From Lotus japonicus (taxonomy: Eukaryota; Streptophyta; Magnoliopsida; Fabales; Fabaceae), in assembly GCF_012489685.1 (NCBI RefSeq), contig NC_080041.1:22941802-23005801 (forward strand): a stretch of 64,000 bases of DNA. Reading direction: 5' to 3'. Position 1 is the first letter of the stretch. Each line of letters starts with the position of its first letter. Below the pieces are notes generated by a model. That model was not told the origin of the DNA. It saw only the letters and a list, made by a program, of their open reading frames with translations, and did not search any database. Below are positions 1 through 10,258 of the stretch, piece after piece. The translations under genes were made by a program, and so were the position numbers.

Positions 1-1198
1 CAAAATAAAATAAGGCTTGGATTGTGCTTTTGGAATGAGTTACTCATCAACCTTATGATATTTTCCTCTTCTGCCAAATGCAAGAGAATTATGTGCATGA
101 CATTAGCTTTTTAGATAATTAACTCAGTCCAAGAACCACTGATTGCATAAAGAAATACAGTATTAGTAGGTAGTGTACCTTCTGTTGTATCTGCACTTAG
201 TTTTTAGGCCCGAGTTTTCAGAGTACTCTGTCGTTTCTCAGACAGAAACAGTATGCAAGGAGTGAAATTGGAGTAGTTAATCAAAATCAAAAGTGCTGGT
301 TTCACGTGAGTTGAAAGAAGGTGTGGGAAATGCAATGTCCCTACATTATGATGGTTGTCGCCTCAATTGTGAGAGGAAAGGCCTCATTTGCGCCTATGCC
401 AACGGAGTCTCCATCTTCGCTTCTAAATTGGACGCTTAGGCCGCCGCTGCTGCTGCTTCGGTTCAAGCACATCTTCCATAAGAAAGAGGCTTTGGGAGAG
501 GGTTTCCGGAAGGAGGATGCGAGCACTTAATCCTGATAGTCGATGATGGAGGAAGAGGAATTGCAATCACAGAGGAAAGAAACTTAAAAGCAGTCAATTT
601 TGTGTAGATTTTCTGTGGGTAGGCAAGGAATGGTCGAGGGAGAGGAATAATAGATGAGTTGATGGAGCGAGGTTAGATATTGTAAAATGAAGGAGGGTAA
701 GATATGTTGACACGTCACTCTAAAATCTGAGGTGGCAAAATTTGCTAATAAAAAAAATGTGAGGTGGCGGCGTTATATTGCGCGCTTCACAATTAATATA
801 TTATAATAGATTCTTGCACTATGACAGCCTGAGATAAGATGCATATAGAAGTAGCTTGCAAAATTTAAGTGAATGATTTATAGAAGTAGCTTGCAGTCAC
901 ATCTTTTGGTTTCTAATTAGATGAAATTCAGTTACATCTTTATTAGAAAGAATATTGCATCCACTCATCTTAATTGAAGAAGGATATATAACAAACTGTG
1001 GCTAATGGGCGGGTTAAACCATGGCAAAAGAGGTCATATGTTGCCACGGGTTAAACTATGTACTAAGCTTTCTAAAGGAGATAATTGCGCACAAAAAATC
1101 TACAATTCCACAAGCGGTATGGAACTTTGACTAAATTCTTAATTTTTCCTATTTTTAAGTGTGACTCTAAATTTTGTTACTTTTACCATCATTTTGCA

Positions 1199-1293
1199 GT
1201 ACTTCTCTGATTGTCAATTTGGCTTCTATGATGAGGATCAACTAAATGAAATTAAAGAAGAGTGGGCTACTTATGTGTTAAAGAATTTTGCCT
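1199..1293 (+). pseudogene. Last exon of a CACTA-associated C48 (Ulp1-like) peptidase, fragment
   Basis: A good splice acceptor (TTTTGCAG ending at 1198) is followed by an open frame that reads YFSDCQFGFYDEDQLNEIKE and then EEWATYVLKNFA before a TAG stop. An acidic stretch followed by a D/E-x-I-x-E-E-W-A-x-Y motif is typical of the C-terminal end of Ulp1/C48 cysteine peptidases carried by plant CACTA elements. No catalytic His-Asp-Cys residues are present, because the upstream exons are missing or unrecognisable. It sits inside the CACTA element, which supports the call. It could also be a chance short frame. Confidence 0.4.
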
Positions 1294-1442
1294 AGTGTGG
1301 GCTATTTGGTTTAATTCTTTGTGAGAGTATGGGCTACTTATGGTATGGAACTGTACTGCATGTTTTTTTAGAGTATTTGGTTCAAGCAGTGTATTGTACT
1401 GGCTAGTGTGGGCTATTTGGTTTAATTCCTTGTGAGAGTATG
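1292..1442 (+). repeat. Local direct duplication, about 40 bp, 111 bp apart
   Basis: The unit starting CTAGTGTGGGCTATTTGG occurs at 1292-1331 and again at 1403-1442 with one mismatch. It lies in the interior of the CACTA element. Confidence 0.75.
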
Positions 1443-2056
1443 TTCTCAACAACAATTAATATTGTTTTGGACAAATTAGTGTAAATGTATTGTTTTCTTA
1501 TTCAAGGTTGGAATATTTGAGTAATTTGGCTAGAATATGTGAATGTTGGTGATTTTATGCAATTTATTTTTCAATATAAACGTACTAAAATTTATGCACA
1601 CACCAGGTAAAAAAAAATCAAAAATTCTGTAGCAATTTCATAGACCAGGTGTATGACCTATTGTCACGGTTATAACCGTGGCAATAGAGGCCACCTATTG
1701 CCACAGTTACTTACTGAACCGTGGCAATAGAGGGAACCTATTGTCACGGTTACGCTTTACAAACCGTGATAACAGGCTAATCAATTGTCACGGTTAAGTA
1801 GGTAACCGTGACAATAGGTGACCTCTATTGCCACGGTTACATTTTGCAAACCGTGATAACAGGCGTATCAATTGTCACGGTTCCGCCTTTAACCGTGACA
1901 ATTGAGCAATTGTCACGCCTTCTATTGTCACGGTTAAACCGTGACGAATGGGCGGTTTTAACCGTGACGAAAGGCCTTTTCTGTAGTAGTGATCAATCAC
2001 AAACTTTTCTTTTTTATTGTATCTTTTCTTACCTTTCGTCAGGTGTTTACCCTAAG

Positions 2057-2690
2057 TAGGGTTGTCCATCAGTCGGTTTCGGTCGAACTCGGATCAAAAT
2101 TGTCGGTTTTATCGAGTGAAAAACATTAAAAAAAAAAAAAAACTAGACCCGCCATCGATCGATTAGTGGCTACGAGTTGCTCGGGTTCGGTTTGCACGGA
2201 TCACAATTTTGTCGGGTGGGTTCATGCGGGTTGCTAATCTAGAAAAGTTAATAAAAAAGAGAAGATGACACTACAAAGTTGGCTTCGTATTGACGATGCA
2301 CGAAGATGACATAGAATGAAACTATACTTGGATAGATCTCACTCATCTGAATGAAGGAACTCTTAGGTAAAACTTCATTAGCCAATAACTCATTCAAATT
2401 TATGATTGTTAAAGAGAATAGAAAGATTTAAGGGAGGAGGCAAGTCAAGCAACAAAGTTAGTAGTGAGGGTAATGTGAAATTGTGAACAGTCTAGATGGG
2501 TTTGAGATATCAATCAGTCAGACTCGGGATAAAATAGTCGGTTTTGTCGGGTGAAAAATCATCTAAACACTAGACCCGCCACTTACTGATTAGTAGCTAA
2601 GGGTTATTCATATTCGATTTCTTGAGTGACGGTTTTGTCGGGTGAATCGGGTTTCGGTTGGTAGTGATTTTTTGGACCGCCTTAACCCCA
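2057..2690. repeat. Repeat with diverged internal duplication; possible hAT-like remnant
   Basis: The left edge starts TAGGGTTGTCCATC at 2057. Two diverged copies of a GTCGGTTTTRTCGRGTGAAAAA / CTAGACCCGCCA / GATTAGTRGCTA module are present (about 2095-2175 and 2545-2605). The style resembles the TAGGG-ended elements at 5265 and 58611, but no convincing right terminus or target-site duplication was found. The right limit given is approximate. Confidence 0.4.
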
Positions 2691-3199
2691 AGAGTTCTTC
2701 TCGTTGTATCTTTGTCGTTGCATCTCCTTCATTTGTAATTGAAATCTCTTGTTTTGTTTGAGAACTTCTTTCTTCCTTTTCCTTCTCTTTCATTATTTTA
2801 ATCATTTTGAAATATATTTATCACATTTCGGATGAATAATTTTTTGTTCACACCTCAAAGCCTCATCTTTGAGATGGAAATAGGTGGGGGTGAGAGAGTT
2901 AGAAAGAAGAAAAAAATAAGAGAGAGAAAGTATAAGATGTGACAGATGATAATATGAGAGATATAGAAAAAAAATAGGTGAAAATGAAGTGTATAAAATA
3001 TGAGGTGTGCATATACCATTGTTGCATTCCAGATATTGAATTTTAGAAAATTTTCATAACTTTTTCAAAATTAATTTTGATTTTTTTTGTTGATTTTGAT
3101 AAGATATGTTTTCTATTCCAGAAGAATTGGAGAAAACATCAACAAAAAAATAATAATGCTTATTAGCTACTAGCTACGTTATATTTTAGCAGTTGACCT

Positions 3200-3208
3200 C
3201 TCTATTTT
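3200..3208. repeat. Left 9-bp target-site duplication of the Pack-MULE
   Basis: CTCTATTTT here corresponds to CTCTATTTC at 4736-4744 (8 of 9 identical). A 9-bp duplication is the Mutator-superfamily hallmark. Confidence 0.7.
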
Positions 3209-4735
3209 GGTGCCCACTAGGGTGGGCTAGTTATATTCTGGTCCACCCATGGACCAGAAGGGTAATTTTGTCTTTACCCCTTCCCTTTACCCTTTTTCCT
3301 CTCCCTCTTCCCTTTACCTTCCCTACCTAGGTTAATCTGAAATCTGAAAGGAAACAAGCTCGGGCATCAATGCATCATACTCGTGAAGAATCAGGAACAA
3401 CACAAGCATCGATCAATGGCGATCTGCTCCTCAATAGTTTAACATCGATCTGGTCCCATCGATCTGCTCCAGTCCCCACCACCATCTTCACATCAAAGTA
3501 CCATCTTCAACCTCTAGCCCTTTACACGCTTCGCACCAGACCCATCGATCTGCTCCTTCGCACCGAGTCCCACGGTCAAGGTCGAAGCTTTAACACCGTG
3601 TCATATACCAAGATGGTTTCGCTCCAACCCCTCTTCAGGTCCCGGGTCGGGCACCAGATGCTCGATGAAATCGGGCTTCGAATCATCAAGATAGTTCACG
3701 GAATCGAGGGTGAAGTCCGTGGTGGCGCGGATGAGAGGGACGCCTTGGTCGGCGGCGCACCAGAGCTTGAGGCGGTGATCCTGGCGGTGGCGAAGCGTGC
3801 CGGCGAGTTGGTAGTAGTGAATGAGAGCTTGCGAAAGGGAGGAGGACGAGGTCGTGGGTTCTCCGTTGACGGATTTGGGTACTGGCCTCAGTGTCAATTG
3901 AAGCCACGGTGGTCTCTTTGTTGATTCGCGCCACCATTCTGGTCGCGATGGCTTCAACGGTGGATGCACGAGGAGCAGCCGTCGGAGTGGGATGGATGTC
4001 GGCGAAAACCCTCTGCCAAGGCTCAATCGCTGACTGCATGGAAGAGTTGGGGAATGGAGGTTGAAGGTGGCAGCGAGTTTGAGATGGACAGCGAGATCAA
4101 CCGACGCATCTTAGCCACAACCAAGTACATCAGCTACGGTTCACTTCGGAAAAGCACTATCCTTTGTTCTCGTCGCTGCGCCTCCACCCCGTTTTCAACT
4201 GAAGGGATGATTTTGAGTTGTTCATCTCCAGATTGAGCCATAGGGTTGTGTCCCTGATATGAATTTTTTTTTGGTGTTATTTTGAGTTTTCTGTATGAAT
4301 TGATATTTGGAATTGATTTCTGGTACGTATTTTGAGATTACTTCAAATCTGGTTATTTTGATTTCTGGAGTTTATTTTGGAATTGATTTCTGGAAGTTTA
4401 TTTCCGTTTTCCTCTTAGAATGAATCAGTTTATTTGTGAAATTATTTGTGAATGATGATGGAGGGGTTGAATTGAAGGAGGCATGGTTTGGCTTCGCTAT
4501 GGAGGTCTTGACAATGGAGGTTGGTGGTTTAATGCAGTTTCGCAGGGATTCGGGGAAGGGAGAGGAAGGAGAGGAAGGGAGAGAATGATATAACATTTTA
4601 CATTTTTACCCTTTTAGTTTTCAGTAAATCCTAACCGTTGATCTAAAGAATATTCCAAGATTCTCTAATCCAATGGTGTTTAGGGGGTGGTCCATCGGTG
4701 GACCAATTTAAAAGTTCCCCACCTTAGTGGGCACC
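3209..4735. mobile_element. Pack-MULE-like element (Mutator-type ends) carrying gene-derived sequence
   Basis: The element starts GGTGCCCACTAGGGTGGG and ends CCCACCTTAGTGGGCACC, inverted repeats that match at 17 of 18 positions. Both ends then carry an inner TGGTCCACC / GGTGGACCA motif. It is flanked by near-perfect 9-bp duplications (3200-3208 and 4736-4744). The interior is far more GC-rich than its surroundings and includes a minus-strand reading frame resembling the N-terminal part of a BAHD acyltransferase (3601-4026). No transposase was seen. Mutator termini, a 9-bp duplication and a captured host-gene fragment together define a Pack-MULE. Confidence 0.72.
3601..4026 (-). pseudogene. 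Captured BAHD acyltransferase fragment inside the Pack-MULE
   Basis: A 141-codon open frame on the minus strand contains LSQALIHYYQLAGTLR, followed by a KLWCAADQGVPLI segment and a TLDSVNYLDD segment ending in a HLVPDP motif. That order matches the N-terminal region of BAHD-family acyl-CoA transferases (usual form L-S-x-x-L-x-H-Y-Y-P-L-A-G-R-L, then a C-x-x-x-G-V stretch, then S-V-N-Y-L-D-D). BAHD enzymes acylate alcohols and amines in plant secondary metabolism. The HxxxD and DFGWG catalytic and structural motifs lie further downstream in the family and are absent, so this is a piece of a gene of about 430-460 aa. It is part of the GC-rich insert of the Mutator-type element. I expect no function from it, although transcription is possible. 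The subfamily cannot be assigned. Confidence 0.6.
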
Positions 4736-4744
4736 CTCTATTTC
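4736..4744. repeat. Right 9-bp target-site duplication of the Pack-MULE
   Basis: CTCTATTTC, paired with CTCTATTTT at 3200-3208. Confidence 0.7.
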
Positions 4745-5256
4745 ACTCTCTATTTCGCTGACCTTAGGATAGTTTCTACCCTAAAAACAAAAAGACATTA
4801 GCGATGGTGTTTTTTTTTTTTGTCAATGGATGGTGTTGTTTTTGTTTTCATTTTTTGAGTAAGCAATCTGACCAATAATAAGTTGTAGGCTTACAATTTT
4901 CCACAGTTTTCTAGCCCATTCAAGAGTTTGTCTTTTATTGATCTTTGATACCATTTTTTTAAGTTAGCTTTGATATCATTGACAAAAACAAAAGAAACTA
5001 GGCCCATTTGAACGAAAGGAAAGGTTGGGCCCAGAAAGAGAATGGTGGGAGTACCAGAAATATTATTGAGACAAAAAAAAAAGGAAAATTATTGATGCTA
5101 AATAAAATGGTAAAAGATTGTCTTTTTTATTTATGAAAATAAAATGAAATTTTTATTTTAGAGGAAAGATCCTGTTTCCCTTAAATGGAGAAATACTATT
5201 CTTGCTCGTGGCTTGATAGGTATTATAACACTAATGGCTAATCCATAGTTTTTTAA
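4745..5256. other. Intergenic, no feature supported
   Basis: AT-rich DNA with several poly-T and poly-A runs (for example near 4810). No gene or clear element ends. Confidence 0.5.
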
Positions 5257-5931
5257 GTGAGAACTAGGGTACACATGGGTCGGGTCATCCCAATAAAATC
5301 GTCTAACACAACCCGATCTAATGGTAAATATGCGGGTTGTATTTGCCAAACGGATCCATCAGATGGATTTTATTACGCTCCAATCATCTTTAGATCGGAT
5401 ATCAAATTCATAATAATTCATCCAACCCAACCCGAAATAAAATTATATAATAATAATATATTATTTAATATATACTTTTAATAATTTTATTTTTTACCTA
5501 ACCTATTAGTAGGGTATGTGATTTATGGAGACATGGCGCCCTACTACTTGAGTGATTTTTAGGAGACTTTGAGACTCATTTGTTTGTAATTTTTTGTCAT
5601 ATTTAAATACTTGGAGTACTTATTTAGTTATGTGTTGTTATATGAATGTGTGTAGACGGTAGTTAGGAACTTATAATGTAATTGCATGTTGTAGACTTTG
5701 AGTACTTGTTTTTTAGTATTTTTTCAATATTCCAAATTTATTTTTATTTGAATATAGCGATCAAATCAATCCATTCAAACCAACCTGAAGATTGTCAGAT
5801 TGGGTTGGTTAGGGTCCGTTGTTGAAAATTCACGAAATCCAGCCCAACTCAACCCAAACAGTTTGATCAGTTCATATCTGATTAGCCTAAAAGTCCATCC
5901 AACCCAACCCATATGCAGTCCTAGTGAGAAT
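5257..5931. mobile_element. hAT-type non-autonomous element (5265-5923) with 8-bp duplication
   Basis: The element begins TAGGGTACACATGGGTCGGG at 5265 and ends ATATGCAGTCCTA at 5923, whose complement starts TAGGACTGCATATGGGTTGG. Flanks are GTGAGAAC (5257-5264) and GTGAGAAT (5924-5931), 7 of 8 identical. Eight-bp duplications and YARNG-type ends fit the hAT superfamily. Both subterminal regions are rich in GGGTTGGG / CCAACCC motifs. The centre is AT-rich and codes for nothing recognisable. Confidence 0.7.
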
Positions 5932-6103
5932 TGTATATTCAATCGACATACACGTCTAGCGTGGTTTTTTTACTATCGCTAGATGCAAAGAGTTAAAAAA
6001 TGTTAAACGGAGGTAATAAAACACTCATAAAATAATTGTGTAATCTTATGCGGTTAGAGAAGCGATTTAAAACTACTAGAAAAATTATTTGTAACTAATT
6101 TTA

Positions 6104-6365
6104 TACTCCCTCTGATCATTTTTTACAAGAATCAAACTAACTTTGCACACCCCTTAAGAAAGTTAGTTAACATAGTTTTTTGCATTAAATTTGTTCTCAA
6201 ATGTTGTTAAATTTCCAAGTTGTCCTTAACATATAATTTTCATTTCCATATTTCTAGAATTAAATAATAGTAAAATTATGAAAACCTAAAGTTTTATCTA
6301 ATTCTTTTAAAAAAGAACAACATTAACCCCTCATTTAGTTCTTATAAAAAGGAAAAAGAGGAGTA
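6104..6365. mobile_element. Stowaway-like (Tc1/mariner) MITE, about 258 bp
   Basis: The element reads CTCCCTCTGATCATTTTTT at 6106 and ends AAAAAGGAAAAAGAGGAG at 6363, flanked on each side by TA. The complement of the right end (CTCCTCTTTTTCC) pairs imperfectly with the left end. TA duplication and CTCCCTC ends are the Stowaway pattern. Ends are diverged, so the copy is old. Confidence 0.5.
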
Positions 6366-7059
6366 TATTTTACGGATTGTGGCTTCACAATCTACCACAA
6401 TCTACGTATGTCGGAGGGTCGTATATATAATTTCATTTATATCTTCTTCAATTCTAAAGCTTACTATTAAATACTTAAAAAATCTACACCTTCCGATCAT
6501 TATTATAAGCAAAAGTTTGCTTTTAAATTCATTCAATAAATGATGTATGTAACCATTTTAATGACCACATATATCATTTATTAAATGAATCTAAAGTGAC
6601 GGGGAGGGTACATTATCACTGGTATAAAATATCCGAAGAACAATAAATGCAGTTCTAGTAATTCTTGCCTTTTCCTTGATGTTTTCAATTAATTTTGTAT
6701 TCTTCCCGCAAGTGAAGGTGAGCCGTCAAGTGTTTGGTCTCTAGATTAGAAACCCATCTCATTGTTGTGCTTTCGCCTTCATTATTGCTTGACTTTCCTG
6801 AATCTTTCTCATATTGGAAAACATGGTGACAATTAATATATGTTCATAAAAAGAAAACCAAATTTCACAGTCTTCTAACACTATTGAATAGTATTGATTA
6901 CAAATCGAAATAGTTATAATAGACATGAAATAATAGTTCTGTTATAGTCGCTTTCTTGCTCTGTGTGATGAATCTTGTTCTTTCACAGCTTCACATCCTT
7001 CGTACACACGCACATGGTTTTTGCCTGCTGTTGCCTTCTCAATAACTATTTTTAATTAA

Positions 7060-7295
7060 AATTTGTTCCTAATTATCTACCATTTTACAAAGTTTAAGAG
7101 AGTATTAATTATATTTTACCAATTGTACCCTTCATTTATTAGTGGTAGAAATGTTGAAAAGTTAGAATTAATATGAGAGGTAAAGGGTATAGTAGGAAGT
7201 TATATTGTACTTTTTAATAAAACAATAACATTAATTGTTATTTCTTAATACTTGTGCAACAACTTTAAAGTAGTTATTTAGGAACGGATGAAGTA
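7060..7295. mobile_element. Probable Stowaway-like MITE remnant
   Basis: The right end reads TAGGAACGGATGAAGTA (7279-7295), the usual Stowaway terminus. Its complement pairs loosely with TTGTTCCTAATTATCTACC at about 7062. The left boundary is uncertain. Confidence 0.4.
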
Positions 7296-7474
7296 TTGTT
7301 ATTTTTTGGAAGAAATAAAATACTCATTGTTACTTATGCAAACAAATAATGGCGATAATTGTGCTTTGTGGCAACCCAAGGGTATTCCTAAATCGCAAGC
7401 AATCATACTACTTCGCCTCTTCATCTTGAACGGGGTAAACCCAAATGGTTTCCCTAAACCCATAAATATCAAAA

Positions 7475-8555
7475 CTTTTATCCTGTGTTATAAAACTCGG
7501 CTCGGACCGGCCGGTTCGACCGTGAACCGGACCCCTGGCCGGTTCGAGCCACACATCGGATCGGCCATGCATCTGACTCGGTACGAACCGTTTTAACTCG
7601 GCCGGTTTAGTAAAAAACCCGGTGACTCGGCCTGACTCGGTTCAACCGGATGTCAATCTTTTTTTTTAAAATTAAATGTCAAATCCGTTTTGGAGGAAGG
7701 AAAAAACAGAGTTTTTTTATGGAGGCTGACACTGGTTTTCTTCACTGTTGAGTGGAGAACGGGATCTAAATTTCCTCACTCCTACTCTTTCTTTTCTTCA
7801 ATCCCTTCTTAAGAAAGGAAAATACTGATCGATGGATTCAAATGAAATAGAAAGAGAAGAAGAAGAAGAAGAAGAAGAAGAAGAAGAAAAAAAAAAGTAT
7901 CAGATAGGAGAGATGGCGTGAAGTTGCTCTTTGTATGACATTGGAAAAGAAAATACTGGTTGATTGCTTCAAAGGAAATTGCTCTCTGTATGACATTGGG
8001 AAGTAATTTCGAAACCAAGAAACCTTATCTCTCTCATATTGCGGTTGTGCACTATCAATTAGGGTTGCACTGAGTCTTATATATTAAATGATGGGTATGG
8101 GCTCTGCTTGCTATTTTAACGCTTTTTTTTTTGTTACATGCTTGCTCTTTTAACGTTGTTTCTTGTTACTATATTATGTTCAATGTTATCTCTTCTTAAT
8201 AGGCATTGGACTACAGTATTGGGCTGTAAGCCTTTTTTGCGGCAGATGTGGTTCTTGGTGCCAACCAATTAATTTAGTTAAAAAATATATCACTCTTAGA
8301 TTAATTATGTATATACCGTAAAAAATTAATTATGTATTTTACTAAATAATATATATTAAATTTGTAATATATATCATCATAAATATTTTATTGTTATTAA
8401 TATATGCTGCTACTTTATATTATGGATTTTTAATTTTTAACATAAACCGAGTTAAGCGGTTGAACCTTTGACTCACCGGTTGAACCAGTGACCCATTGAC
8501 CCAGTGCCCTGACCGAGTCGATCACCGGGCCGAGTTTAATAACACTGCTTTTATC
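7475..8555. mobile_element. hAT-type element (7483-8547) with perfect 8-bp duplication
   Basis: The left terminus is CTGTGTTATAAAACTCGGC (7483) and the complement of the right terminus is CAGTGTTATTAAACTCGGC (ending 8547), 17 of 19 identical. The 8-bp sequence CTTTTATC flanks it on both sides (7475-7482 and 8548-8555), identical. Subterminal regions carry repeated GACTCGGY and ACCGGTTYRACC motifs. The 1065-bp interior contains a GAA microsatellite and a degenerate duplication ending in TGTATGACATTGG, but no recognisable transposase. Confidence 0.85.
7853..7896 (+). repeat. (GAA)n microsatellite followed by an A run
   Basis: About 12 consecutive GAA units followed by about ten A residues, inside the hAT-type element. 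Confidence 0.95.
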
Positions 8556-8918
8556 ACATAAATATCAAATTATGTGATAAATCTTCTTAGACCATTTACT
8601 CCTCTGCAGACCTCGAAGGAGAAGAGATTGACGTCAGAGTTCAACCTAGGTATCTCTGTCATCGAGGGAAGGAATGAACTAATTTGGTGTTGCTTTTGTT
8701 GTCAGTGTCAAAGGAGGAGTACAACGTAGTCATCGTTGGAGGAGTACGTCGTCATCGTCATTGAGAAATGAGCAAACTTGGCTACTTTTAACACCACAGA
8801 TGAAAGGACGCCGCTAGTTCAATCGTCATCAACATCAAAGGGAGGAAGAATCATTGAGGATGAAGATGATTTGGTATGATGATTTTTTTTAATGTATTTT
8901 GGTCCCTTTGTTTATTCT

Positions 8919-9032
8919 ACGTGAGTAAGATAATACATAATTAAAAGCTTACATGTCATCATGTCACATCATCAGTCAAATGACTCGAGGGATGAATTTA
9001 CGTGAGTAAGATAATACATAATTAAAAGCTTA
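8919..9032 (+). repeat. Short direct duplication
   Basis: TACGTGAGTAAGATAATACA followed by TAATTAAAAGCTTAC occurs at about 8919-8952 and again at 9000-9032. No function apparent. Confidence 0.7.
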
Positions 9033-9048
9033 CTTGGGCTTTGTTTGT

Positions 9049-9428
9049 TTACATTGGGCCAACGAGGACCAATTCATTACCATATAAGCATTTTACCACC
9101 ACCATTTGAAGTTTGAAATATAAGCTATTAAAAGGTTCATCACATAGATAATGTGGGACATTGAACTTTTGAAATACACACAATTTTCCAACACCTAATC
9201 CATGACTTCCAAACTTGTTAGTGCCATTGATTTGATTTGATTTTCCCAGGTAATTAAGCAGCCATTGATAAAGGTTTCCGCAAACCCATAAATCCATATT
9301 ATGGATAGATTTCTTGTTTTTTTGGTAATAGTGAGGAATGAATGTGAATTGTACAAATTCTGTAATGTGATTCTTTTCTGAAATTTCTTTCTGGTATAAC
9401 ATGACAAATGAATTGGGCCTGCACATCA
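9049..9428 (-). CDS. Unrecognised ORF, possible last exon interrupted by the Copia insertion
   Basis: An open frame of about 126 codons runs on the minus strand from the Copia left edge down to a stop at 9049. I do not recognise the protein. Its composition looks protein-like rather than AT-noise: segments such as DLWVCGNLYQWLLNYLG, GVGKLCVFQKFNVP and MVVVKCLYGNELVLVGPM are rich in W, C, G and V. The frame opens at TGATGTGCAG/GCCC, which would make a reasonable splice acceptor, and the Copia target duplication (CATCA on the plus strand) falls right beside it. If it is an exon, the insertion now separates it from upstream sequence beyond 15657. It may equally be a chance frame or a gene fragment. 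Confidence 0.25.
9424..9428. repeat. Left 5-bp target-site duplication of the Copia element
   Basis: CATCA, identical to 15657-15661. Confidence 0.95.
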
Positions 9429-9879
9429 TGTAAGCAAATTTCATCTATTCTAGGGTTTTCAACTTACAGAAAACCTAAGCCAGGATCTTTAATTCATATG
9501 ATTCTCACTAACTTTAAAGGGAGGAGATAACTAACCTTGATTCATGCCAGAATCCATGAAGAAATCCTTAAGCTCTCTGAATCCTTTTCTCTCCTCTTTG
9601 CCTTCCACTTTCAGTCCTTCTCTGATGGATGAGAAGAGAAGCAGAATACGTTACTTTGAAAACTGCTCAGTAAACCCTTTATTGTAGGTTGGTTATTGTA
9701 ACCACCCACTATCTTTTAATTTTCTGAAGGAAGAGGAGAGGGAATTCAAAATTGAATTTTGAAACCCCAAACTAACTTTAATTGCTTTAATATCCTAATG
9801 ACCATCACATTGAGGATCTTTTCATAAAATTAGTTCTATAAGTTACATGGGCCACATTAATTATTAAAATAATTTAACA
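9429..9879 (-). repeat. 3' LTR of the full-length Copia element (451 bp)
   Basis: Begins TGTAAGCAAATTTC and ends AATAATTTAACA. It reads as identical to the LTR at 15206-15656 over all 451 bp by eye. Because the element is on the minus strand, this copy is the 3' LTR. The purine tract CAAGTGGGAGATTG on the minus strand (9880-9893) lies directly beside it. Confidence 0.95.
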
Positions 9880-9893
9880 ATCTCCCACTTGGC
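9880..9893 (-). other. Polypurine tract of the Copia element
   Basis: On the minus strand this reads CAAGTGGGAGATTG immediately before the 3' LTR. Such a tract primes second-strand synthesis. Confidence 0.8.
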
Positions 9894-10258
9894 CCATGTG
9901 ACGACTTGATGATTCAACAAACCATAAGTGCGCGCTTTACGCTGAAATTTATCAAGTCATCATCTTTAATTGAAATGAGATGATCGGATCATGGCGGTCA
10001 CAAGTCATCATGCGACATGATCCCTTCCATGTATCACAGAACCAACTCAAAACAAAACAACTTTAATGAACACTTCCTGCAATGTTCAACTTTAATGTTT
10101 TCAAACAAAACACAACTTGTTATCTCATCTAAGCCATACACGTATACACCGTACTATGAATAACAAGTAAAACAAACAGAAACACATATTTAATTGAATT
10201 CATAAGTGTCATGTCCATACAAGCAAACCCATCATATGTACATATGCATTCTATAATA

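Larger units (their letters stand above)
980..1991. mobile_element. CACTA (En/Spm-type) transposon end, probably non-autonomous or decayed
   Basis: The right terminus reads CTGTAGTAGTG (1981-1991), the complement of the classic CACTACTACAG inverted terminus. Just inside it (1658-1985) lies a dense block of about 17 short motifs in both orientations (CCGTGACAAT, CCGTGGCAAT, TTGTCACGG and variants), which is the subterminal repeat architecture of CACTA elements. Weaker copies of the same motif (TTGCCACGG, ACCATGGCAA) occur near 1010-1060, so the element probably extends left to about 980, but no matching CACTA start was found. A short coding exon (1199-1293) lies inside. The left boundary is a guess; the right one is firm. 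Confidence 0.75.

Noticed and set aside
341..530. Overlapping plus and minus frames of about 60-70 codons with Ser/Arg-rich sequence (MLASSFRKPSPKASFLWKM on the minus strand)
   Set aside because: No recognisable domain, no splice or promoter context, and the two frames shadow each other. A first exon of an unknown gene cannot be excluded but is not supported.
1808..2059. 83-aa plus-strand frame rich in TVT and LLSRLN
   Set aside because: It is the translation of the CACTA subterminal repeats and runs across the element end.
3370..3924. 184-aa plus-strand frame in the Pack-MULE
   Set aside because: It lies opposite the BAHD-like frame and shows no family features; it is a GC-driven shadow.
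7809..8018. Minus-strand frame with a run of Leu resembling a signal peptide
   Set aside because: The Leu run is the complement of the GAA microsatellite.
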